Of a DNA stretch of 8,139 nt, positions 1 to 5,576 are shown piece by piece. The stretch lies in assembly GCA_019418225.1 (NCBI GenBank), contig DYCF01000077.1, forward strand, positions 1 through 8,139, read 5' to 3'. The notes beneath the pieces were generated by a model, which was not told the origin of the DNA, made no database searches, and saw only the letters and a list, made by a program, of their open reading frames with translations. Made by a program: the position numbers and the translations under genes. This DNA is from Clostridiales bacterium (lineage in GTDB: Bacteria > Bacillota > Clostridia > Lachnospirales > Cellulosilyticaceae). Numbering within the stretch: position 1 is the first letter of the stretch; every line of letters begins with the position of its first letter.

Positions 1-89
1 AAGTAATTATATATAAAATATACCTTTTTATTATACTTTTTTACTATATTTTAGTAATCTGAGGTGAGTAAAAGAAATAAATGATAAAA

Positions 90-118
90 TTGACATGTAT
101 ATTTAAAAGAAATAAAAT
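90..118 (+). promoter_or_regulatory. Sigma-A-type promoter of the 77-residue HTH gene
   Basis: A consensus -35 TTGACA at 90-95 and a -10 TAAAAT at 113-118 are separated by 17 bases, the ideal spacing. Transcription would start near 125, giving a 5' leader of about 70 bases before the ATG at 198. The rest of the first 197 bases is AT-rich, with no gene I can support. Confidence 0.6.
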
Positions 119-197
119 TTATAGAGGTAATAGGCTTTTTATTTTTGGTATTTTAGGTTAAAATAAAGTTTAAATAAGCAGTTGAAAGGATACAGCA

Positions 198-431
198 ATG
201 AACACTAATGAAACAGTAAGAGTACTTAAAGCATTTTATTTTGGTGGCGAAAGCATGGCACAAATCTCAAAACGTACAGGAGTTTCTCGTGATGAAGTAA
301 GAGAAATATTACGTGGCGCACGTGAATGCGGTCTTATTAAATATGTAACAAAAGATTATAATGAAACTTTTGCACATACAGAAAAGAAAAAGTTAGGCGA
401 GTACCTAAGAGCTAAAGGCATGATTAAATAA
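198..431 (+). CDS. Small helix-turn-helix DNA-binding protein (77 aa)
   Basis: This encodes a 77-residue soluble protein, probably a small cytoplasmic DNA-binding regulator; I do not recognise a named family. Residues about 19-45 (MAQISKRTGVSRDEVREILR onward) have the spacing of a helix-turn-helix: a first helix, the turn RTGVS, then a recognition helix rich in Arg and Glu. This resembles sigma-70 region 4 or MarR/MerR-like HTH units. The C-terminal third is basic and could form a wing or an extra helix. The start at 198 is supported by AAAGGA at 185-190, seven bases upstream. It has its own promoter (90-118) and a strong terminator (441-488), so it is monocistronic. No ligand-binding domain is present, so it may act as a dimer or partner another factor (inference). 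Targets are unknown. Confidence 0.75.
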   Translation: MNTNETVRVLKAFYFGGESMAQISKRTGVSRDEVREILRGARECGLIKYVTKDYNETFAHTEKKKLGEYLRAKGMIK

Positions 432-440
432 ATCGTAAAA

Positions 441-488
441 TAAGGGGATTAATTTACTAATTTTTGGTAAATTAATCCCCTTATTTTT
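441..488 (+). terminator. Intrinsic terminator after the HTH gene
   Basis: A perfect 17-bp stem, 441-457 (TAAGGGGATTAATTTAC) paired with 467-483, encloses a 9-base loop and is followed by TTTTT at 484-488. The left flank is A-rich, so it might also work on the opposite strand, although no leftward gene is seen here. Confidence 0.9.
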
Positions 489-509
489 ATGGATATTATT
501 TTAATGCCA

Positions 510-538
510 TTGTAGAAAAAATATGATAGATGTATTAA
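510..538 (+). promoter_or_regulatory. Possible promoter of the TraB/GumN gene
   Basis: TTGTAG (510-515) and TATTAA (533-538) are 17 bases apart. Both hexamers are imperfect, and TATGAT at 522-527 is an alternative -10. Initiation near 545 would leave almost no leader before the ATG at 551, which favours the internal start at 581. Confidence 0.35.
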
Positions 539-580
539 TATGAATATATAATGAAATTTCAAATAGGGGGTAATATTTTG

Positions 581-1981
581 ATGTTAAAGAATAAAATAAA
601 GAAACACCATTTGGTGGCAGCTACAATAGTAGGGAGTATATTGGTGAGTTATGCCTTTCCAGCTATGGCGCAAGAAGTAGCTTGGCACGATTGGTCTACA
701 GCAACATTAATACAGGGAGAGAAGTATGGCATTTATCCACTGGCATGGTATGATGATATGCAAGCTAAAATGGATTCACAGGATCTTGAAACGTTTTGCA
801 ATGCAATTGGTAAAAAGTTAGAAGCTATTTCAGGTATATCTCTTAAGAAAGATGCTACAGCTTTAGCATATAGAGAATCTAGCCAGGTTACAAGAGGAGA
901 AGTTTTAGAGGGGATTTATGCAGTACTGAATCAGTATACGTATCCAGCAGTTGTTGATTTAGGTAACGATGCAATAATTTATATGCAAGAAAAAGAAATT
1001 GTTAAAGGAACAGGAAAAGACCTTAATTTAGATAAAACATGTACTTTAGAGGAAGCTGCTGTTTTTGGTACACGTATTGTAAAAGCTTTTTATGAAGACT
1101 TAAATGCAGGTTCAAAAGGGTTGTTATGGAAGGTACAAAAGGACGATAATATAGTATATATGTTAGGGTCTGTGCACCTAGCCAATTATAGTATTTATCC
1201 TTTTAACGAGAGTATATTAGATGCATATGCATCAGCAGATGTTTTAGGGGTAGAATTAAACTTTTATAGCCAAGAAGGCATTGCAGATTATAATCAACTT
1301 GCCGTTTATTCAGATGGAACGACATTAAAAGATCACATTTCACCAGATTTATACGAGGAAGTTATAGAAGCTGCCCAAAAGCTTGGAATGGCAGAGTCAG
1401 ATATTTCTCTTTATAAACCATGGTGTATGGCAAATACATTTTCTTCAGCAGCAATGTCAGGTTCTAGCTCAGTAGAAGAAAAACAAGTTGCAGCGCTTCT
1501 GGGCATTGATAATTATTTTATGACAGATGCACTTGTAAATGATGTACCGATTTATGAATTAGAAGGTTATGCTTATCAAGCTGGATTGCTTGATGGCTTT
1601 TCACCAGAATTACAAGAATACTATTTATCTAATACAGTAGATATGATTTTAGATAAGGATTTAGGTGATGAAAGTGAAGAGATCCTTGCAAATTGGCTAG
1701 AGTACTGGGAAAAAGGTGACCTAGAAGATTTTGAAAAAACATTTACTAAAAAAACAACCCAAGAAGGTGTGAGTGAAAAAGAAAAGGCACTTTTAGATGA
1801 ATATAATAATAAACTTTGGACAGTAAGAGATGCTGAAATGACAGATAAAATCGAGAGCCTTTTAAATGGTGAAAAGGGTAAGACATATTTTGTTGTAGTA
1901 GGTTCAGGGCATTATATTGGTGAAGATGGTGTCATTCAAAATCTTAAAAATAAAGGCTATACAGTAGAACAAGTTAAATAA
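581..1981 (+). CDS. Secreted TraB/GumN-family protein with SLH-like N-terminal region
   Basis: The predicted product is an exported protein of 466 residues. I chose the ATG at 581 over the one at 551 because AGGGGG at 565-570 sits ten bases upstream of it, and because the protein then begins with a normal signal peptide: basic Lys residues 3-8, a hydrophobic core 11-26, and a likely cut after Ala-Met-Ala at 28-30. Residues about 35-175 are weakly repetitive and resemble degenerate S-layer-homology repeats (for example EKEIVKGTGKDLNLDKTCT near 137-155), which could attach the protein to the cell wall. Residues about 180-466 match the TraB/PrgY/GumN fold: GSVH at 196-199, the following acidic strand LGVELN, and the C-terminal GSGHYIG at 441-447 before a final strand ending in GYTVEQV. 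Related TIKI proteins are metalloproteases using the GxxH motifs; whether this protein is catalytic is not shown. No partner gene is adjacent, and an 80-nt hairpin follows the stop. Confidence 0.85.
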   Translation: MLKNKIKKHHLVAATIVGSILVSYAFPAMAQEVAWHDWSTATLIQGEKYGIYPLAWYDDMQAKMDSQDLETFCNAIGKKLEAISGISLKKDATALAYRESSQVTRGEVLEGIYAVLNQYTYPAVVDLGNDAIIYMQEKEIVKGTGKDLNLDKTCTLEEAAVFGTRIVKAFYEDLNAGSKGLLWKVQKDDNIVYMLGSVHLANYSIYPFNESILDAYASADVLGVELNFYSQEGIADYNQLAVYSDGTTLKDHISPDLYEEVIEAAQKLGMAESDISLYKPWCMANTFSSAAMSGSSSVEEKQVAALLGIDNYFMTDALVNDVPIYELEGYAYQAGLLDGFSPELQEYYLSNTVDMILDKDLGDESEEILANWLEYWEKGDLEDFEKTFTKKTTQEGVSEKEKALLDEYNNKLWTVRDAEMTDKIESLLNGEKGKTYFVVVGSGHYIGEDGVIQNLKNKGYTVEQVK

Positions 1982-1998
1982 AATCTTTAAGCAAAGAG

Positions 1999-2078
1999 CT
2001 GATATGAGATTGATAGGCGCCTTTCTAGGTAGACAAGCAAAATGACAAAAACTTGTTACTTAGAAAGGCACATATCAG
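1999..2078 (+). other. 80-nt imperfect hairpin downstream of the TraB/GumN gene
   Basis: Outer arms CTGATATG (1999-2006) and CATATCAG (2071-2078) pair over 8 bp. Inner arms 2019-2037 and 2052-2069 pair over about 18 bp, including GCCTTTCTA with TAGAAAGGC, with one bulged G at 2032 and G-U wobble at 2028. Twelve bases (2007-2018) opposite a single A separate the two helices, and the 14-base loop is A-rich. No T-run follows immediately, so it is not a typical intrinsic terminator. It could be a 3'-end stabiliser, a processed RNA or a small palindromic repeat element. Confidence 0.55.
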
Positions 2079-2134
2079 AAGCATACGGCCCTTTAAATAT
2101 TATCTTTATTTCTTAATAATTATAAGTATAGATT

Positions 2135-2161
2135 TTGCATCCTTGTCTTTTAGTGTATAAT
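2135..2161 (+). promoter_or_regulatory. Probable promoter of queG
   Basis: A perfect -10 TATAAT lies at 2156-2161. The best -35 is TTGCAT at 2135-2140 with a short 15-base spacer, so the -35 assignment is uncertain. Transcription would start near 2168 and leave a leader of about 75 bases holding the possible leader ORF at 2213-2242. Confidence 0.45.
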
Positions 2162-2212
2162 GACTATGGACAAATTTAAATGAACATAAACAAGTATAGA
2201 GGTAAAATCTAT

Positions 2213-2242
2213 ATGAGGCTAAAAAATATAAAAAGAAAATAG
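2213..2242 (+). CDS. Possible 9-codon leader ORF overlapping the queG start
   Basis: A short frame encodes MRLKNIKRK and stops with TAG at 2240-2242. AGAGG at 2198-2202 lies ten bases before its ATG and is the best Shine-Dalgarno in the queG leader. The final G of its stop is the first base of the GTG start of queG, an arrangement typical of translational coupling. A nine-codon frame can occur by chance, and no attenuator hairpin is visible, so this is tentative. Confidence 0.3.
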   Translation: MRLKNIKRK

Positions 2243-3255
2243 TGAGGAATATGTTAAAAAAGCAAATAGAAGAATTTTGTAGTACATTAGGATTAGACTG
2301 TGTAGGATTTATGCCTTGTAGAAAATTTACAGAACTACAGGGGGTTTATGAATCACGACAAAACCTAGGTTTACAAAACGAATTTGAAGAAAAAGAGATT
2401 GAAAAGCGAATTAACCCATATCTTTATATGCCAGAAGGAAAAACAATCTTATCTATAGCCTTTCCTTATTATCATAAAGATGATAATTGTGAAGATGGAA
2501 GTGAAGCCGTTAATAATGGTTTTTCAATCTATACCCAAAGGCCAGATTATCATAGAGTAGTTAAAAAATATTTACAGCAAATAAGTGATTATATAATGTC
2601 ATTAGGTGGTAAGACAATGAGTTTTGTAGATAGTAATGCCTTGCCGGAAAGGTATATTGCCTATTTAGCGGGTGTAGGCTTTATTGGGCGAAATAATATG
2701 CTCATTACTAAGAAGTACGGTTCCTATGTATTTTTAGGCGAGATTATTACTGATTTAGAGATTGAATGTAAAGAAAAACGCATAGGAGAGAAAATTAGTC
2801 AATATGTGGAATGCGGTGATTGTACATCTTGCATCAGTGAATGTCCGACAAAGTCCATTAATAAGGCACATTGTAACCCAAACATCTGTTTATCGTATAT
2901 TACGCAGAAAAAGGATATCACAAATCAGGAAATGCACCTGCTAAAGGGGAATATATTTGGCTGTGACTTTTGTCAGTTAAAATGTCCGTATAATGAAAAT
3001 GTGGTCACAAGTGTACTGGATGATTTTGCAACACTTGCTTATATGCGAGAAGAAGTAGAAGTATATGCGCATATGGATAATAAATATTTCAAAGAAAAAA
3101 TTAGCAGTACTTCATGTGGTTGGCGAGGTAAAAATGTGATTCGACGTAATGCCATTATACATCTGGCACACAATGGGCAGGTGATAGATGAATTTAAAGG
3201 AGAATCACCATATATCAATACCTATATAGATCGCTTAAATAGTAATAAAAAATAG
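2242..3255 (+). CDS. queG: Epoxyqueuosine reductase QueG
   Basis: QueG reduces epoxyqueuosine to queuosine at wobble position 34 of tRNAs with GUN anticodons. It is a cytoplasmic cobalamin- and iron-sulfur-dependent enzyme that performs the last step of queuosine synthesis. The 337-residue protein shows the family signature around D130 and E136 (DSNALPERYIAYLAGVGFIG), which includes the conserved acid proposed as proton donor. It also has a ferredoxin-like two-cluster region with C191, C194, C197, C201, C211, C216 and then C241, C244, C248-P. The later segment WRGKNVIRRNAIIHL near 294-308 is also typical of the family. The C-terminus is short, without the extended HEAT-like repeats of some homologues. 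The start is uncertain: GTG at 2242 has only weak upstream purines but abuts the leader ORF, while ATG at 2251 gives a typical N-terminus but has AGG only three bases away. No other queuosine gene is in the window. A short cysteine-rich gene follows 65 bases on with no terminator between. Confidence 0.95.
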   Translation: MRNMLKKQIEEFCSTLGLDCVGFMPCRKFTELQGVYESRQNLGLQNEFEEKEIEKRINPYLYMPEGKTILSIAFPYYHKDDNCEDGSEAVNNGFSIYTQRPDYHRVVKKYLQQISDYIMSLGGKTMSFVDSNALPERYIAYLAGVGFIGRNNMLITKKYGSYVFLGEIITDLEIECKEKRIGEKISQYVECGDCTSCISECPTKSINKAHCNPNICLSYITQKKDITNQEMHLLKGNIFGCDFCQLKCPYNENVVTSVLDDFATLAYMREEVEVYAHMDNKYFKEKISSTSCGWRGKNVIRRNAIIHLAHNGQVIDEFKGESPYINTYIDRLNSNKK

Positions 3256-3320
3256 GTATATAAACAAGAAAAGTGGCAATGATAAAAGAAAGCACTTTAG
3301 AAGTAAGGTTGTAGAAGGTA

Positions 3321-3494
3321 ATGAAAAAATGTATGTACTGTCATGCACCTATAGTAGTAGACAAAAGTTATCATCATAAAGTTGGATACTTCTGCTGTGA
3401 GGCACATTTTGATGCTTATTGCAAAAACTTATCTAACGAAGAACTTGCTTACTTGATGCATAGCATTTGTCCTTGTAGTGATGAAGGTGAATGA
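3321..3494 (+). CDS. Short cysteine-rich putative zinc-binding protein (57 aa)
   Basis: A frame of 57 codons encodes a protein with nine or so metal-ligand candidates. They include C4-x2-C7, a His pair at 18-19, C25-C26 followed by H29, C34, and a C-terminal C50-x-C52. The pattern CxxC, then about 17 residues, then YFCC-x2-H-x4-C resembles treble-clef or TRASH/YHS-like zinc fingers, where the second knuckle follows an aromatic-Phe-Cys. Such a pattern is very unlikely in random AT-rich DNA. The start is fixed by an in-frame stop at 3312-3314, making ATG 3321 the first ATG. Its Shine-Dalgarno is odd: AGAAGG at 3313-3318 is only two bases away and TAAGG at 3305-3308 is twelve away. It lies 65 bases after queG and is probably co-transcribed with it. 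Its function is unknown; nucleic-acid binding, protein binding or metal handling are possible. Confidence 0.7.
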   Translation: MKKCMYCHAPIVVDKSYHHKVGYFCCEAHFDAYCKNLSNEELAYLMHSICPCSDEGE

Positions 3495-3561
3495 AGATTA
3501 AAGAAAAGAACGATAGGTCTACCATTACACGCACAAAAAATATAAAAAAATAAAATTTTAC

Positions 3562-3590
3562 TTGTGTATTGGAAGAAAAAACAATATAAT
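3562..3590 (+). promoter_or_regulatory. Promoter of the serS T-box transcript
   Basis: TTGTGT at 3562-3567 and a perfect TATAAT at 3585-3590 are 17 bases apart. The start would be near 3597, placing T-box stem I about 40 bases into the RNA, as expected. Confidence 0.65.
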
Positions 3591-3631
3591 AAAGAAAATG
3601 AGAGATAATATATTGCAAATAGGCGTTTGAC

Positions 3632-3920
3632 AAAAGCTACGATTTATAAATTTCTTTAGAGAGCCGATGGTTGGTGCAAATCGGTGAAAGGTTAAATCTT
3701 TCCACTTTTGGAGCTGTCGGTGATGAATCGAAAGGTTGGTAGCCTTTATCCTACTAATGAAGTGGTTAGTTCATATGGACTTGCCAAGGTTTAATGTCCC
3801 TATTTTTAGGAAGATTAAGCTGTAGGACGTCTAACTAGCAATTTGGGTGGCAACACGGAGTTCCTTCGTCCCATAAGTATATGATTATTTGTATACTTAT
3901 GAGGCGAAGGAACTTTTTTT
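3632..3920 (+). ncRNA. T-box riboswitch (tRNA-Ser sensing) upstream of serS
   Basis: This leader senses the charging state of tRNA-Ser and terminates transcription unless uncharged tRNA binds. Stem I closes with GCTAC (3636-3640) and GTAGC (3739-3743). The AGAGAG stretch at 3658-3663 and the helix CCGAT/ATCGG (3664-3668, 3680-3684) match stem I architecture. The sequence GAATCGA at 3725-3731 fits a specifier region with the serine codon UCG at 3728-3730; AGC at 3712-3714 is a less well placed alternative. The T-box core at 3842-3856 (ATTTGGGTGGCAACA) holds TGGC at 3848-3851. TGGC would pair with an acceptor end whose discriminator base is G, as in tRNA-Ser. GGACG (3825-3829) can pair with CGTCC (3867-3871) as antiterminator, competing with the terminator at 3860-3920. 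serS follows directly. Confidence 0.95.
3860..3920 (+). terminator. Regulated terminator of the serS T-box
   Basis: Arms 3860-3881 and 3892-3913 form a stem of about 22 bp with one mismatch (C3871 against A3902) and one wobble, a 10-base loop and a run of seven T at 3914-3920. The left arm includes CGTCC (3867-3871), which the antiterminator needs, so the two structures exclude each other. Confidence 0.95.
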
Positions 3921-3997
3921 GTAAGTAGGAAAGTTATAGCCATAGTCATAAAAGTTAGCATATATTATTTCATAGTTAAAATATCAGGAGGCAGATT

Positions 3998-5287
3998 ATG
4001 TTAGATTTAAAATTCGTAAGAGAAAATCCAGAAATCGTAAAACAAAATATTAAAAACAAATTCCAAGATAGAAAACTTCCATTAGTTGATGAAGTAATTG
4101 CTTTAGATGAAGAACACAGAAAAATTAAACAAGAAGCTGAAGCCTTAAGAGCTGATAGAAATAGAATATCTAAACAAATTGGTGCACTTATGGCGCAAGG
4201 CAAAAAAGAAGAAGCTGAAGAAGTTAAAAAACAAGTAACAGCTGAATCAGAACGTCTTGAAGCACTTTCAACACAAGAATCAGAGCTTGAAGAAAAAATC
4301 AAAAAAATTATGATGACAATTCCAAATATCATCGATCCAAGTGTACCAATTGGTAAAGATGATAGCGAAAATGTAGAGGTTCAAAAATATGGTGAGCCAG
4401 TTGTTCCTGAATTTGAAATTCCATATCATGCAGAAATCATGGAAAAATTTAATGGCTTAGACCTTGATAGTGCTAGAAAAGTAGCTGGTAACGGCTTCTA
4501 CTACTTAATGGGAGAGATTGCAAGACTTCACTCTGCAGTTATTTCTTACGCAAGAGATTTCATGATTGATAGAGGTTTCACATACTGTATTCCTCCTTAC
4601 ATGATTCGTAGCAATGTAGTTACTGGCGTTATGAGTTTTGATGAAATGGAAGCTATGATGTACAAAATTGAAGGAGAAGATTTATATCTTATCGGTACAA
4701 GTGAACACTCAATGATTGGTAAATTCATTGATACTATTCTTCCAGAAGCATCACTTCCACAAACACTTACAAGTTACTCACCATGCTTCAGAAAAGAAAA
4801 AGGTGCTCACGGTATTGAAGAAAGAGGTGTTTACCGTATTCACCAATTCGAAAAACAAGAGATGATTGTTGTATGTAAACCAGAAGAAAGCCCAATGTGG
4901 TTTGATAAATTATGGCAAAACACAGTAGATTTATTCCGTTCATTAGATATTCCAGTAAGAACACTTGAATGTTGTTCAGGTGACCTTGCTGATCTAAAAG
5001 TAAAATCTATTGACGTAGAAGCTTGGTCTCCAAGACAAAAGAAATACTTTGAAGTTGGTAGCTGTTCTAATTTAGGTGATGCACAAGCACGTCGCCTTAA
5101 AATTCGTGTAAATGGTGAAGAGGGCAAATACTTTGCACATACATTAAATAACACAGTAGTAGCACCACCAAGAATGCTTATTGCTTTCCTTGAAAATAAC
5201 TTAAATGCAGATGGTTCAGTAAATATTCCAGTTGCACTTAGACCATATATGGGTGGTAAAGAAGTTATTGTACCTCAAGCAAAATAA
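3998..5287 (+). CDS. serS: Seryl-tRNA synthetase (SerRS), with archaeal-like motifs
   Basis: SerRS is a class II aminoacyl-tRNA synthetase that charges tRNA-Ser with serine, using ATP, in the cytoplasm as a homodimer. The 429-residue length is normal. Residues about 30-105 are the charged antiparallel coiled-coil arm that binds the long variable arm of tRNA-Ser. The catalytic core follows: TSE at 234-236 (serine-binding TxE loop), motif 2 around F264-R265 through HQFEK at 282-286, and motif 3 with R392. Motif 2 reads RKEKGAHGIEERGVYR and motif 3 reads LNNTVVAPPR. Standard bacterial enzymes usually have an RxExGxxGxDTRG-type motif 2 and NGSGLAVGR, so this copy resembles archaeal SerRS more closely (from memory). 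AGGAGG at 3986-3991 lies six bases from the ATG, a very strong site. It is controlled by the T-box upstream and is a single-gene unit ending in the terminator at 5324-5360. Phe codons favour TTC here, unlike its neighbours, suggesting high expression. Confidence 0.97.
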   Translation: MLDLKFVRENPEIVKQNIKNKFQDRKLPLVDEVIALDEEHRKIKQEAEALRADRNRISKQIGALMAQGKKEEAEEVKKQVTAESERLEALSTQESELEEKIKKIMMTIPNIIDPSVPIGKDDSENVEVQKYGEPVVPEFEIPYHAEIMEKFNGLDLDSARKVAGNGFYYLMGEIARLHSAVISYARDFMIDRGFTYCIPPYMIRSNVVTGVMSFDEMEAMMYKIEGEDLYLIGTSEHSMIGKFIDTILPEASLPQTLTSYSPCFRKEKGAHGIEERGVYRIHQFEKQEMIVVCKPEESPMWFDKLWQNTVDLFRSLDIPVRTLECCSGDLADLKVKSIDVEAWSPRQKKYFEVGSCSNLGDAQARRLKIRVNGEEGKYFAHTLNNTVVAPPRMLIAFLENNLNADGSVNIPVALRPYMGGKEVIVPQAK

Positions 5288-5323
5288 TCAATAACCTTTT
5301 ATAAAGTTAAATATAAGTTTTAG

Positions 5324-5360
5324 TGCCGTTCACTCAGTAGCAGTGAATGGCATTTTTTTT
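5324..5360 (+). terminator. Intrinsic terminator after serS
   Basis: TGCCGTTCACT (5324-5334) pairs with AGTGAATGGCA (5342-5352), 11 bp with one G-T wobble, around a 7-base loop, followed by eight T at 5353-5360. Confidence 0.92.
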
Positions 5361-5455
5361 GAGTTTAAAAGTCTAACTCTCCTGGCGTTGAAAGATGGGA
5401 TGAAAAATTTACTTAATTAAAGGAGCATTGAATGCCTTGTGCATCAATATGAATG

Positions 5456-5483
5456 TGTATAATTGTATACAATCATTTGATTG
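5456..5483. promoter_or_regulatory. Operator-like palindromes upstream of the reductase-symporter operon
   Basis: A perfect 12-bp palindrome ATTGTATACAAT lies at 5462-5473, within a wider dyad TGTATA-ATTG-TATACA (5456-5471). It is joined to a second dyad, CAATCA-TT-TGATTG (5470-5483). The core TTGTATACAA matches the centre of the known Bacillus subtilis GntR operator and of several FadR-type GntR-family sites. It ends about 18 bases before the -35 at 5501. No GntR-family gene is in the window, so the regulator would be encoded elsewhere. Confidence 0.45.
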
Positions 5484-5500
5484 AATTGTAAAACAAAGTA

Positions 5501-5530
5501 TTGCAATTAACATAATAATTAGTATATACT
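5501..5530 (+). promoter_or_regulatory. Promoter of the reductase-symporter operon
   Basis: TTGCAA at 5501-5506 and TATACT at 5525-5530 are 18 bases apart. Initiation near 5537 gives a leader of about 40 bases. The palindromes lie just upstream. Confidence 0.5.
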
Positions 5531-5576
5531 TAAGTCAAGTAGGAACAGCTCAATCAAGACTTAGAGGAGGAAACAA

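Noticed and set aside
81..161. 26-codon ORF in the leader of the HTH gene
   Set aside because: It overlaps the TTGACA/TAAAAT promoter, so its start lies upstream of the predicted transcript, and it has no well-spaced ribosome binding site.
551..580. Upstream ATG at 551 as start of the TraB/GumN protein
   Set aside because: AGGGGG lies inside this stretch and is correctly spaced for the ATG at 581; the extra ten residues would precede the signal peptide, and 551 lacks a ribosome binding site.
3279..3314. 11-codon ORF before the cysteine-rich gene
   Set aside because: It has no good Shine-Dalgarno and is short enough to arise by chance; its stop merely precedes the next start.
3627..3632. Consensus TTGACA just before T-box stem I
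   Set aside because: The nearest TATAAA (3645-3650) is only 12 bases away and lies inside stem I; the promoter at 3562-3590 fits better.
3433..3633. Leftward 66-codon frame
   Set aside because: It is antisense to the cysteine-rich gene and the serS promoter region, is low in complexity and Phe/Tyr-rich, and has no plausible ribosome binding site.
3976..4332. Leftward frame of 118 codons opposite serS
   Set aside because: Ser- and Phe-rich shadow of the Glu/Lys-rich coiled-coil arm of SerRS. Other leftward frames at 4840-5154, 5561-5821, 6200-6445 and 6714-6989 are likewise shadows.
5432..5484. Two overlapping mini-ORFs (6 and 11 codons) after AGGAG at 5421-5425
   Set aside because: They lie upstream of the predicted transcript start and across the palindromes; they are too short to support as genes.
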